In this document: in pieces, positions 52,042-61,403 of the stretch
Layout of the letters: each line of letters begins with the position of its first letter
How positions within the stretch are numbered: position 1 is the stretch's first letter
Assembly: GCA_016712345.1 (NCBI GenBank)
Contig: JADJRH010000001.1
Span: forward strand, 1,178,001 to 1,242,000
Direction: 5' to 3'
Length of the DNA stretch: 64,000 nucleotides
DNA from: Polyangiaceae bacterium
Lineage (GTDB): Bacteria > Myxococcota_A > Polyangia > Polyangiales > Polyangiaceae
Notes under the pieces: generated by a model
Database searches by the model: none
What the model was told of the DNA's origin: nothing
Seen by the model: the letters and a program-made list of their open reading frames with translations, nothing else
Translations under genes and position numbers: made by a program

Positions 52042-55000
52042 CTACTTAGCGTCTTTGCAGCAGCGAATGCCCGTGGAGTAATCTGCGTACACTTTGGGAT
52101 GCGCCGTGATCACTGCGTCACATCCGGCGCGCGTTGATCGCGAATAAAAGCCGCCTGCAAACGCGCCGCCCTCTTCATCCACCCACTCGTCGAGATTGCC
52201 AACCAGGTCGTATACGGCGTCACTGCCCCACGTGCTTCGACATGCGGGACGCGCGCCTGCCGTTTCGAAGAGCGGTTTGCCTTTCGCGGCAACGCGATTG
52301 AGCCGCGGATCCAAGTGCCCGATCGAAGCGTTGTGATGGAGCAACGCGGCGGGGTGATCTTCGCGAAACACGTTGCACACACCGTCTTGATAGTCGGCGC
52401 CGTATGGGAAGTCTTGATCCGCTTCGCCGCGGCACGCGACGGTGTGTTCATCAAGTGTACACAATCGCTTTCCGGCCGCCGCACAGGCGCTTTCGGCCAC
52501 AAGGCCGGTCACGTAGCCGTTTGGACGCGCACCAAAAAGAGGGCGGGCGACCGGTTCGGTCTTGGTGCCGCGCTGCCACGTGGGAACGGGCGGCAACACC
52601 ATCGACCTTGCGTACACATCACCCCAATGCTCGCGCTCGGTGACCCAATCGCCGAGCACAATTTCAAATAGGTTTGGGGTCGCGGGAAAATCGGGCGACA
52701 GCGTGCGCCGGGTGATCGCGTCAAACAGGGTCGACTCAAACCGATCGATGCAGAAGCGATCGGCAATGGACACCATTTCGGCGGGGCAATGCGTACGCAC
52801 CGGCGGTGCATTCGCCGCGGGCAAAGGGGCCGGTGGAGATGTCGGTGTCGCCGTTTCAAACGGTGCGTGCGCGTTTTTCACCACGCCCACGTGAGCCACG
52901 GCGTCGAGCGCGCCGGGCGATACCCCAAACCATCGAAGCTCGCCCGACGCAGTCCACGCCGGCTCGCCGACGAGGCAAACACCCGGCGTTTGGAAATTGG
53001 AAATGGGCACCACTTGTCCGGCAATCGGTGTGGGAATCGACAAAGGCGCAGGTGTACCTTCAGCGCACGGCGAGCTGTTTTTCTCGGCCGAGAGCGGTGC
53101 CGACGCCAACTCAACCCCGTTATCGTCGAGCCACACAGCGCGCGTGCGATCCACATTTGTCAGCAACGCGCCGCCGGTGGGCCAAGGTGAAATGCGTACA
53201 CCAAAAGCGCCGGCCGGCACTCGGAGCGACGTGTTCTGAATCGGCCCCGGCGCGCCGCGTTCATCGACCCTGAACGTGATCACTTTGGTGGGATCGGTTG
53301 CGTCCACGCCCGCAACAATCGCGCCTTTTGCGGCGCGCGAAACGGCGTCAAAACCGGCGCGGACCGGCGATGTGTACACAGGACCGTCCGCAACCGATCC
53401 CTCTGGGGCGACGAACGTGACGTTCAGCGCGCCGGAAACAATTTCGAGGAGCATGCCCCGTTCAGCGCCGCCGATGAGTACACTTGCATCGGGGTGCGCG
53501 CGATCGCTCCGCGATTCGATCACCTTTGGCTCGGGCGTGAGGCGCATGAGGTCATGGCGTGCAAACCAAAACGAAGAGCCGATGCGCGCGACGCGGTTTC
53601 GGTGGGCGCTCGGCAGATCGGCTGTTCGAATCAATTCCAATCCTCGGCGACCAAGCGCGCTGAGCGACGCTTCCGACTCCGCTTCGCGGACGTCACCCGA
53701 AGCGCTCAAGCGAAAGAGGCGGGCGGATGCGAACGCCACACCTTCACCATCCGGGGCAAAGGCGCTCCACACGAGGCGCGATCGCTTCGCCGGGAACACG
53801 GCCGGCGCCGACTTCAATGTGGGCCCCGTTCGCGACGACGAAACGAGGGCGCCGCGCGCATCGACAAACCACGCTTGGTCACCACTCCACGTAACAAGCG
53901 GTGCATCCGTTTTGGTTTGGCCGGGCGCGCGGCGCGCCGTCATTGCAACCCATTCTTCCAACTTGGCGGCGTCGATCGGCGATCCGATCGCAGCTCCGAG
54001 CGGGTCCATCTGGCACGCGGTTTTGGAGGACACCACGTCGCCCAACTGCGGAGTGACACGCCGCACGCGACAAGGCCCGCCGCGGCCGGCAAAGCTGATG
54101 AGTGCCGATCCCGATGCGTCGGACACAAGGCGTGGACTCGTCATGCCGGAAAGAGAGCCGTACTCCAGGTCGGCCTCGATCAGCGGCGCGCGACTTCCCG
54201 CCATAAGAAGTCCGTCGGCGCCGAGCGATGCAACGGCGAGCCGAGCGGATCCAAAAGGCGTTTTTGAGCGCTGTTTGGGCTTCGCAACGTGTTCATAAAA
54301 AAGCAGGTCCACGGCTGAGCCGCGCGAAGCTGCGTCAACCAACATCATGCCGGCGAGGGGTCGTTCAAACGTGAGTCCAGTGTGTACACTTGAGGAATCA
54401 AATTGGCCGTCGCGCGTGGCCCACGCGACCTTCACGTGCACCTTGGCTTTTGAACTTGGAACGCTTGTTTTTTCGGCGGTTTTCTTTTTTTTCTTCGTTG
54501 TCTTTTTGGTGGTCTTTTTCTTTGTCTGCGGTTCACCCTTTTTGGTTTGCCCTTCGCCCTTCTTGGCCTGGGTGTCGCTCTTTTTGGGAGGCGTCTTGGC
54601 AGATTTTGAAGGGGTTTTCTTTTTTGCAGCCCCATTCGCCGCACCCACATTGGTCGGTGTTTTCGTTTCTTCAATGTCGAGCGAAACGAGAGCAAATCGA
54701 TCGCCGAGAGGGAGCACCACCTCGGGAACCGATTGTGTACACAACGAAGACGGCGGCGAAAATGAGGGTGCATTGACCGCGAACTTCGAAACGCAGATCT
54801 GCGTTCCGGTGGCCGTGACGAACGAGGATGAGCCGTCGGGCGCTTCGGTTGCGAGCACCGGGTTTGCACCGTCGAAGTACCGAATCGGACCAAACGTTCC
54901 ATCGGCGTGAATCACGCGTGAGAAAGCTCCGCGTTCAAGATCGTTGGCAACCGCAAGCACCGAAGTGGTGCCGGGCATGGGGCGCAGTTCAAACGGAAGC

Positions 55001-55257
55001 GCTTCTTCGATCGGGTCGCCAAGCGGCATTGTCGCGGGCGGTTTTTCAGGTTTTGAAGCGCTCGAAATGGAGGATGAAACGCCGGCGGTCGGCGGACGGG
55101 TGGGACCACGCAGCGGCTCGGCCGTTGAAGAACATGCGGCGACGAGCGATGCGAGCGCCGCCTTTGCGAGGCCAATGCGGACGGCAGCGAAACCGGTGCC
55201 GAAGGCCCTGGATTGAGCGTGGTTCTGCGAGCCGACTCCGCGCATTGAGGCGACCAT
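52042..55257 (-). CDS. Lipoprotein with C-terminal formylglycine-generating-enzyme (FGE-sulfatase) domain
   Basis: 1071 residues. The lipobox is SLVAAC (about 42). The N-terminal two-thirds has propeller-like strands (FALVSLDIEE, VKVAWATRDGQF) with a Lys-rich insertion at about 205-265 (TTKKTTKKKKKTAEK). The C-terminal 230 residues form an FGE-type domain: CPAEMVSIADRFCIDRFEST, GKRLCTLDEH, GNLDEWVDEEGGAFAGGFYS and STGIRCCKD. In myxobacteria this domain often acts as a substrate-binding module rather than making formylglycine. Four GTGTACAC motifs occur inside, in three different frames. Confidence 0.82.
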   Translation of the reverse strand: MVASMRGVGSQNHAQSRAFGTGFAAVRIGLAKAALASLVAACSSTAEPLRGPTRPPTAGVSSSISSASKPEKPPATMPLGDPIEEALPFELRPMPGTTSVLAVANDLERGAFSRVIHADGTFGPIRYFDGANPVLATEAPDGSSSFVTATGTQICVSKFAVNAPSFSPPSSLCTQSVPEVVLPLGDRFALVSLDIEETKTPTNVGAANGAAKKKTPSKSAKTPPKKSDTQAKKGEGQTKKGEPQTKKKTTKKTTKKKKKTAEKTSVPSSKAKVHVKVAWATRDGQFDSSSVHTGLTFERPLAGMMLVDAASRGSAVDLLFYEHVAKPKQRSKTPFGSARLAVASLGADGLLMAGSRAPLIEADLEYGSLSGMTSPRLVSDASGSALISFAGRGGPCRVRRVTPQLGDVVSSKTACQMDPLGAAIGSPIDAAKLEEWVAMTARRAPGQTKTDAPLVTWSGDQAWFVDARGALVSSSRTGPTLKSAPAVFPAKRSRLVWSAFAPDGEGVAFASARLFRLSASGDVREAESEASLSALGRRGLELIRTADLPSAHRNRVARIGSSFWFARHDLMRLTPEPKVIESRSDRAHPDASVLIGGAERGMLLEIVSGALNVTFVAPEGSVADGPVYTSPVRAGFDAVSRAAKGAIVAGVDATDPTKVITFRVDERGAPGPIQNTSLRVPAGAFGVRISPWPTGGALLTNVDRTRAVWLDDNGVELASAPLSAEKNSSPCAEGTPAPLSIPTPIAGQVVPISNFQTPGVCLVGEPAWTASGELRWFGVSPGALDAVAHVGVVKNAHAPFETATPTSPPAPLPAANAPPVRTHCPAEMVSIADRFCIDRFESTLFDAITRRTLSPDFPATPNLFEIVLGDWVTEREHWGDVYARSMVLPPVPTWQRGTKTEPVARPLFGARPNGYVTGLVAESACAAAGKRLCTLDEHTVACRGEADQDFPYGADYQDGVCNVFREDHPAALLHHNASIGHLDPRLNRVAAKGKPLFETAGARPACRSTWGSDAVYDLVGNLDEWVDEEGGAFAGGFYSRSTRAGCDAVITAHPKVYADYSTGIRCCKDAK

Positions 55258-55312
55258 ATCACTGCGAAGAGGGCATGCGACCGAGCGGCAAATGGGCTAC
55301 TGTCGAAGAGAC

Positions 55313-55882
55313 ATGAGCAACCTTGACGACGAGCTTGCCAAAGCGATTGAAGAACCCGCGCCCCCCGTTGCAAAACCAATCCCCAAGCCTGCTAGCGCCC
55401 AAAAAGAAGCCGCGGCGCGGGCGAGCATCGGGCTCTTGGTCGCGCTTGTTGTAATTGTCGGCGCGATCGTGCTGGTCGTGATGTTCGGCTTCAAAGACGC
55501 TGCGATCTATGCGCTTCCGGTGAAAGATCTCGCGGCGCAACAAGACAAATATGTGGGTCGCAAAATCCGGCTTGAGGGTGAACTCACCCCCGGAACGCTC
55601 AAGAAACGCGACCAGCCGTGTGAGTACCGTTTCACTGTGCAAGGTGGTCCGCCCGACGGCGCTCAACATCAAATTCCGGTTCGCTACGGGCAATGTGTTG
55701 TGCCCGACACGTTCCGAGATATGCCGGGCGGCGGAGTGCAAGTGACTGTGGAAGGTGCGCTCACCAAAGAAGGCCACTTTGAAGCAACGCTCGTGATGGC
55801 CAAGTGCTCGTCAAAGTACGACCCGGCCACTCACCAAATGACAAAGGACCGAGGCGAAGCCGCGGCCACACCAATCAACTGA
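55313..55882 (+). CDS. ccmE: CcmE-like haem chaperone, CXXXY variant
   Basis: About 189 residues from ATG 55313. An N-terminal TM anchor (38-60) precedes an OB-fold domain: YVGRKIRLEGELTPGTLKKR, IPVRYGQCVVPDTFRDMPGG and VQVTVEGALTKEGHFEATLV. The haem site is MAKCSSKY (Cys165-Tyr169), a CXXXY motif as described for archaeal and Desulfovibrio CcmE, in place of the HXXXY of proteobacteria. CcmE carries haem during cytochrome c maturation. No other ccm genes are in the window, so it is orphaned here. It is divergent from the FGE lipoprotein, 55 nt away. Confidence 0.85.
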   Translation: MSNLDDELAKAIEEPAPPVAKPIPKPASAQKEAAARASIGLLVALVVIVGAIVLVVMFGFKDAAIYALPVKDLAAQQDKYVGRKIRLEGELTPGTLKKRDQPCEYRFTVQGGPPDGAQHQIPVRYGQCVVPDTFRDMPGGGVQVTVEGALTKEGHFEATLVMAKCSSKYDPATHQMTKDRGEAAATPIN

Positions 55883-55934
55883 TCCTGTTGTGTACACAGG
55901 CCACCGGGCCGTCGTTCTTCCTGTTGTGTACACC
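55883..55934. repeat. Pair of GTGTACAC palindromes at 36-bp spacing
   Basis: TCCTGTTGTGTACAC occurs at 55883-55897 and again at 55919-55933, exactly 36 bp apart, between the CcmE and coiled-coil genes. The spacer is not conserved. It has the same core as the 48-bp array at 27.5 kb. Confidence 0.82.
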
Positions 55935-55973
55935 GGCTCGACGAGCCACATTTTTCTCGAACCAAGCAACGAG

Positions 55974-56483
55974 TCAGTTTCCTCGAACCGATCGGGCGTT
56001 GCCCGGAACGAGCACGTCGCCCTCCGCTCGGCCCGCAACGTCGAAAACGGTTTTGCCGTCGGCGTCACGGCCGGGCCGCTCCCGCACAAATCGTGAGGGC
56101 GACGCGGAGATCACAAGCCCAAGCTCTTCTGCCGCCGCTGCCAGAGGTTCGGCGAGGGCGAGGTCCAGTTGCTTTTCGCGTTCAGCACGCGACGTTCCGG
56201 GGTTGAGCAACACGGCGACGGTGCCCACCACACGACCGGCGAGCGCCACCACACCGTAGGGCGAGCCGGTTTTTTTAACCATTTCGAGCCGGGCCTTGGC
56301 CGCTTCCACGCGATCCCGGGCCGCAGAAAGCGATTGAGCCGCGCGCCGCAGCCCTTCTTTTTTGTCTTCGGTGGGCTCTGTACGAAAATCGTTGGCAAGC
56401 TCCGCGTTTTGAGCACGTAGGCGCGAAACGTCCTCTTCCGCCGCGCGCAGTTCAGCTTCAGCTTCCTCCACAACGTTCAACAT
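55974..56483 (-). CDS. Coiled-coil protein of unknown function
   Basis: About 169 residues from ATG 56483, with GAAGG upstream. The first 100 residues are predicted coiled coil (EEAEAELRAAEEDVSRLRAQ, LSAARDRVEAAKARLEMVKK). A hydrophobic Val/Ala stretch (VALAGRVVGTVAVLL) follows, with no clear signal. The C-terminus is Arg/Glu-rich. A longer frame to 56762 runs into the divergent gene region and is not favoured. It is divergent from the FHA protein. Function not recognised. Confidence 0.6.
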   Translation of the reverse strand: MLNVVEEAEAELRAAEEDVSRLRAQNAELANDFRTEPTEDKKEGLRRAAQSLSAARDRVEAAKARLEMVKKTGSPYGVVALAGRVVGTVAVLLNPGTSRAEREKQLDLALAEPLAAAAEELGLVISASPSRFVRERPGRDADGKTVFDVAGRAEGDVLVPGNARSVRGN

Positions 56484-56630
56484 ATCCTTCAATTTTCCTT
56501 GTTTTTCGCGCCTTCGCGGGGTCCGGCACATCCTCGGCGACACTTTGGCGCGTCGGTGGGTTGCGTTCGGAGCTTCATCATCGCTAAAGTGTCGACCTCC
56601 GGCGAGGTGTGTCTCGCGCGGCCGTCGCGT

Positions 56631-58118
56631 ATGTGGAAGCTCACGATCGAGGATGACGAGGGTAAACCTACCTCGCTCCCGCTCGTTCACGACGAATACA
56701 CGCTCGGTCGTGGCGAGACGAATGCGATCCGTCTCACGGATAGAAATGTCTCGCGCAAACACGCGGTTCTGAAGAAGAACGGCGTCGCGTGGGTTCTTTC
56801 AGATCTCCAGAGCTACAACGGTACGTTCGTTAACAACGAACGCGTTGTCGGAGATCGAAACGTCGCCAGCGGCGATGTGATGATGCTCGGTGACTACCGG
56901 CTCATCCTCACCGATGAAGCAACCGCCGCGGCAAACGATCCGTCGCGCGGGTCGGGTCCGGCGCTGCCGGTTCAGTACCGGCCCAACCGGCTCGTCATCG
57001 TTGTCGGCCCTGCCCCGGGTACAGAATTTCCGCTCGATAAAGATCACTTCACGATCGGTCGCTCCGAAGAGGCAACGATCTCGATCAACCACAGCTCCGT
57101 GAGCCGCATTCACTCCGAGCTGATCGCGCTCGGCGGTGGGCGTTTTGAAATCATCGACAAAGGCAGCGCCAACGGCATCCGCGTCAACGGCGTAGAACTC
57201 AAACGCGGCATCCTTGAAGCGGGCGACGCGCTTGAACTGGGTGACGTTCGGCTCCGCTTCGTCGGCGCCGGAAAAGTGTTCCGCTCCAGTGCCGATCAGA
57301 GCCAACAGCTTCCCGCCGTCGGCGCGGGGGTCGGAGCCGATGCCGCGCGCGGTCTGAGCACCGGCAAAATCGCCGGCATCGTTTTGGCGGTGATCGCGGT
57401 GCTCGTTGTGGTGGTGTTTGCTCTCGTGCGACCGGGCAGTACCAACGCAGGCTCAGGCAGCGGCAGCGGTCGCGTCGTGAAGCCCAACAGCGCTGAAGAC
57501 AACGGTGCCGAGCTGCTCGGAGAGGCGAAAAAACTCTTCGACGGCGGTGACATTGAAGGCGCCCACAAAAAGGTCGGAGAAATCCCTGAAGGCTCAGCCG
57601 CGTTTGAAGGCGACGGCGTTTCGAAAATCGAAAACGCTTGGGCCGACTGGATTTTCAAGAAGGCCGACGAAGCCAAAACCAACGACGAAAAGCGCGCACT
57701 GTTGAAGCAGGTGCCGCCAAACACCAACGTCGACCAAGATCGCCGATCCAAAGCGCTTGATGCGATCGCCGCGCTTCCACCCGAGCCCGCCGCAACGCCC
57801 GGCGTTGGAGTGGGAGTCGGCGTCGGCGCAGGCCCGGGCCCCAATCCGGGAACCACCGCTGCCACCGCGCCGACCACCACAAGTGAACCGGCGCCCACCA
57901 AGTCCACAACGTCGGCGGCAACCCCGCCCACCGCGGCTCCCACCGGTGCCATCGACGAGGCCGCCATTCGCAAAGGGCTTGAACCCAAGGTGTGGAGCGG
58001 TCGCGCCACTGAGGCCGAAATTCGCATGCTCAAAGCAATCTGCTCACACATGGGCGACCGCGCCTGCCGCGATCGCGCGGCCGCGATGCTCAAGCAGAAG
58101 CAGGAGCAAAACAAATAA
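56631..58118 (+). CDS. Membrane protein with two FHA domains
   Basis: About 495 residues from ATG 56631. FHA domain 1 (about 1-100) has YTLGRGETNAI, SRKHAVL and SYNGTFVNNERV. FHA domain 2 (about 120-220) has FTIGRSEEATI, SRIHSEL and SANGIRVNG. Both keep the Gly-Arg, Ser-x-x-His and Asn-Gly phosphopeptide-binding residues. A TM helix (IAGIVLAVIAVLVVVVFAL, about 275-293) and a long Ala/Pro/Thr-rich periplasmic region follow. FHA domains read phosphothreonine, so a link to the Ser/Thr kinases in this window is plausible but unproven. Divergent from the coiled-coil gene. Confidence 0.9.
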   Translation: MWKLTIEDDEGKPTSLPLVHDEYTLGRGETNAIRLTDRNVSRKHAVLKKNGVAWVLSDLQSYNGTFVNNERVVGDRNVASGDVMMLGDYRLILTDEATAAANDPSRGSGPALPVQYRPNRLVIVVGPAPGTEFPLDKDHFTIGRSEEATISINHSSVSRIHSELIALGGGRFEIIDKGSANGIRVNGVELKRGILEAGDALELGDVRLRFVGAGKVFRSSADQSQQLPAVGAGVGADAARGLSTGKIAGIVLAVIAVLVVVVFALVRPGSTNAGSGSGSGRVVKPNSAEDNGAELLGEAKKLFDGGDIEGAHKKVGEIPEGSAAFEGDGVSKIENAWADWIFKKADEAKTNDEKRALLKQVPPNTNVDQDRRSKALDAIAALPPEPAATPGVGVGVGVGAGPGPNPGTTAATAPTTTSEPAPTKSTTSAATPPTAAPTGAIDEAAIRKGLEPKVWSGRATEAEIRMLKAICSHMGDRACRDRAAAMLKQKQEQNK

Positions 58119-58171
58119 CGCCCGCTGCGATGCGTGAATCGCAGGTGTACACATCGCGTGAATGAGGCTGT

Positions 58172-59701
58172 ATGACCGATAGCGCTTCGAAGCCCCCGCG
58201 CACCGATGAGACGCCGGGACGGTCGAGCGTATCGGTGCTCACTTCACCTTCGGCCATTGCGATGGTCACTGTCGCGGCGCTTGTTGGTGCGGCGTATCTC
58301 ATTCCGGGCGCGCAGCGCTTTCGAGTGCTCACCGCGTTGCCAGAATCGGCGAGCCTCTTTCCGGTTCCCGCGCCTGCGCAACCCGCCGCCACAGTTGGTG
58401 CGGCCGAAATCAAAATTGAAACAAAAGACGACGACACACTTCGTCAACCTGAAGTGGTCGACCTGCCACCCGCCGCTCGCGAAATTGTTCCGCCGCCGAA
58501 CGCGGAGCAAAAGCCTCCTCGCAGCATTGAAGATCCGTCTGAAAAAGCGCTCGCACCGTTTTTTCGCAAGCTCATGGCCGTGGAGCGAAAAGACGCAAAA
58601 GCGATCGCGCGCGCGATGTACTTCGGCGATTCGATCGTTGCGACCGACTACGTGACAGGAACATTGCGCCGACGTTTGATGAAACGTTTCGGCGATGCCG
58701 GACATGGATTCATGCCCATGGCCAATCCGTGGCCGGGATATTTTCACAACGACGTGAGCCGTTACGCGGGGCCCGGCTGGCATGTGAGCCGCGTTGTCGG
58801 TCCCTATTCCAAAGACAATTTGTACGGCCTCGGCGGCACGTCGTTTCGCACCGAAGGCCCCGGCCTTTTTTCAACGTTTGGAACTGCAAAAAGCGGCAGT
58901 TACGGCCTCACCGTTTCGCGCTTCGTGGTGTCGTATTTGGAGCAACCCGAAGGCGGCAAAATGGAAATCGCCGTCGACGGTGAGCTGAAAGAAACCATCA
59001 GCACGGCGGCCGACACTGTGCGGAGCGTTTGGAAAACCTACGAAGTGCCGCCCGGTGCACACGAACTCAAAGTCACACCGCTTGAAAGGAACGTCCGCGC
59101 CTTTGGCGTTTGGATGGAAAACGACGGGCCCGGCACCGTGCTCGACGCTGTTGGAATTCAAGGCGGTCACCTTCGCCAGCTCGATGCAAACGACGACGCG
59201 CATTGGGCGGAGCACCTCAAAAAACGCGATCCATCACTGGTAATGTTTGCGTACGGCATCAATGAAGTGGCCGACGGTGAAGCATTTCCAATCCCCAAGT
59301 TCATTGAAACGGGTCGCCCTGTGTTGGCTCAAATTCGCGCCGCACTTCCAGACGCGGCATGCCTCGTGATTGGCCCGCTCGATCGCGCGACCAAGTCGAG
59401 TGATGGGTATGGCGCAAGCGCGTTCGTCCCCAAGCTTGCCGCCGCACAACGTCAAATTGCTGCCGAAACAGGTTGTGCTTATTGGGACACATTCGCCGCC
59501 ATGGGTGGATCGGGCTCCATGGGGATTTGGGTGCAGCGCGGACTCGGCCAGGCCGACTTGGCGCACCCATCCGGTGTGGGTGCTGAAGTCATTGGTAACT
59601 GGATTTATCTCGCATTGATGGAAGCGTATGAGGCCTTCAAAGCGAAGGCGTCCGATAACGCCCCAACGCCCTCCGCTTCGGCGTCTTCCAACGCAAAATA
59701 G
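58172..59701 (+). CDS. SGNH/GDSL family hydrolase, membrane-anchored
   Basis: 509 residues. An N-terminal TM segment (IAMVTVAALVGAAYLI) and a Pro-rich linker lead into an SGNH domain. Block I is MYFGDSIVATDY with the nucleophile Ser of GDS. The Asn/Gly blocks follow (GLGGTS and AYGINEVADG), and block V is DLAHPSGVG with the catalytic Asp and His. A jelly-roll-like insertion (FVVSYLEQPEGGKMEIAV) lies between. Such proteins remove or move acetyl groups on polysaccharide or peptidoglycan. The gene starts 54 nt after the FHA protein and may be co-transcribed. The exact substrate is unknown. Confidence 0.85.
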   Translation: MTDSASKPPRTDETPGRSSVSVLTSPSAIAMVTVAALVGAAYLIPGAQRFRVLTALPESASLFPVPAPAQPAATVGAAEIKIETKDDDTLRQPEVVDLPPAAREIVPPPNAEQKPPRSIEDPSEKALAPFFRKLMAVERKDAKAIARAMYFGDSIVATDYVTGTLRRRLMKRFGDAGHGFMPMANPWPGYFHNDVSRYAGPGWHVSRVVGPYSKDNLYGLGGTSFRTEGPGLFSTFGTAKSGSYGLTVSRFVVSYLEQPEGGKMEIAVDGELKETISTAADTVRSVWKTYEVPPGAHELKVTPLERNVRAFGVWMENDGPGTVLDAVGIQGGHLRQLDANDDAHWAEHLKKRDPSLVMFAYGINEVADGEAFPIPKFIETGRPVLAQIRAALPDAACLVIGPLDRATKSSDGYGASAFVPKLAAAQRQIAAETGCAYWDTFAAMGGSGSMGIWVQRGLGQADLAHPSGVGAEVIGNWIYLALMEAYEAFKAKASDNAPTPSASASSNAK

Positions 59702-59840
59702 TCGGCGGCGTTTTGCGGACAATTTGGTTTAATAAAGAGGCTCGGCCGGTCATCGTCCGAGCGCCCTTAAACGCATCACGATAAAGAGGCGCGCACGGGC
59801 AGTATTGTGCGTTGCCTTGTGTACCGGAACAGAGGTCCGA

Positions 59841-61361
59841 ATGTCGTCTTCAGGCCGTTTTCGCCACGCAGCAATGATTGCTCGCTTCACTTTCGCTTCA
59901 CTCGCAATGGGCGCCGTTATCGGCGCATGCGGTTCGGGCGACGGAGTTTATGAACTTGATATCGACGAAGACGGCAGTGAATCCGCTTGGGGTCTGACTG
60001 AAGCGTCGGGCCTGGCCATTACTCAGGTGGCCATGTATCAAGGTGTTAAGGCCGTTCTTATGGAAAACGGCGCCCCCGGCGCCGGTTCTGTGCAAATCAT
60101 TGCCGGCCGCGACGCACTAATGCGTGTGTTTATTGCCGCCGATCCCAACTTTAATAATGAGCCCATTGTCGGCCGCCTTTATATCGACGGTGTTAAAGAC
60201 CCCATTGAAGTTAAAGGCCCGGCGCCGGTTCTCCCCGTCGAGAGTGACCTGCTTTCCACATTAAACTTTCAAATTCCCGGCGCGCTTATTACCCCCACAT
60301 TTTCATATCGGGTCGAACTGCTTCAGCCGCGTGGTCAATCAAAAGGCACCAATCCCGCGGCGCGTTATCCAGCTCAGGCTACCGCACCCGTTGGGGTTAC
60401 CAACGTGGGTACACAACTCCGCATTACCATTGTACCCTTTCGGTATAACGGTGACGGATCCGGCCGTTTACCCGACACTTCAGAAGCCACCATTCAAGGG
60501 TATAAAGACTACTTTTATGGCATGTACCCCACGCCGCTTGTTGAAATTACCGTTCGCGAGCCGGTTGACTACAGCGGCGACGTGAGCCCCAACGGCTTTG
60601 GCTGGGATAAAATCCTCGGCTATTTGGGCCAAGTTCGCTCGCAGGATCAAGCGCCGTTTGACGTTTATTATTACGGCATTTTTGCCCCGGCCAACAGCAT
60701 TGGACAGTTCTGCGGCGGTGGATGTGTCGCCGGCCTTGGCAATATCGGTGGTCCGGGCGATGCGTACTCACGCGCGGCCGTCGGCCTCGGGTTTGAAAAT
60801 GACAGCGTTGCCTCTTGGGAAACCGCTGTTCATGAAATTGGACATACCCACGGGCGATTCCATTCGCCGTGCGGAGGTGCTCAAGGGACAGACCCCGGAT
60901 ATCCCTATTCAGGTGGCAAAATTGGAGTATGGGGATACAGTCTACCCAAACAACAACTCTTCGCGCCCGAAGCCAAAGACGTCATGGGTTATTGTTATCC
61001 CATTTGGATATCCGACTTCACCTATAACGCGCTCGCCGATCGCGTCAAAGCCGTCAACGAGTTGACCATGATGCGCAAAATCACCCCCCCTGAAAAACTC
61101 AACCTCACCTACGAACGAGCCACCATCGACGGAGAAGGCAACCTTGAATTTTTGCCCTCCCTGCCGCTTGAAATGCCACCTGAAGCCAACCCCATGGTCG
61201 TCCAAATCAAGACAGACGATGAAGACCAACAGGCAGAAGCTCATTTCTACCCGTATGATCACCTCCCCGGTGGCGTGATCCTGTGGCCGCAGGCAAAAAA
61301 GCCCTCCATGTCCGTTGCATTTGAGTGGAATGGTCAGGTTAAAACCTTCGTTCGCCAATAA
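59841..61361 (+). CDS. Zinc metalloprotease lipoprotein (metzincin type)
   Basis: About 506 residues. ATG 59841 follows GAGG. The lipobox is AVIGAC, so the protein is probably envelope-anchored. The catalytic motif is TAVHEIGHTHGRFHSP (about 328-340), a HExxHxxGxxH zinc-binding signature, followed by a Met-turn candidate KDVMGYCYP. Upstream is a beta-rich domain (LRITIVPFRYNGDGS). The M66/reprolysin-like group is the nearest fit. It is separated by 42 nt from the glyoxalase II-like gene on the same strand. Confidence 0.82.
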   Translation: MSSSGRFRHAAMIARFTFASLAMGAVIGACGSGDGVYELDIDEDGSESAWGLTEASGLAITQVAMYQGVKAVLMENGAPGAGSVQIIAGRDALMRVFIAADPNFNNEPIVGRLYIDGVKDPIEVKGPAPVLPVESDLLSTLNFQIPGALITPTFSYRVELLQPRGQSKGTNPAARYPAQATAPVGVTNVGTQLRITIVPFRYNGDGSGRLPDTSEATIQGYKDYFYGMYPTPLVEITVREPVDYSGDVSPNGFGWDKILGYLGQVRSQDQAPFDVYYYGIFAPANSIGQFCGGGCVAGLGNIGGPGDAYSRAAVGLGFENDSVASWETAVHEIGHTHGRFHSPCGGAQGTDPGYPYSGGKIGVWGYSLPKQQLFAPEAKDVMGYCYPIWISDFTYNALADRVKAVNELTMMRKITPPEKLNLTYERATIDGEGNLEFLPSLPLEMPPEANPMVVQIKTDDEDQQAEAHFYPYDHLPGGVILWPQAKKPSMSVAFEWNGQVKTFVRQ

Positions 61362-61403
61362 AACATCATTGCGCCCCGGGGCTCAACCTGTCAAAACGGC
61401 CTG

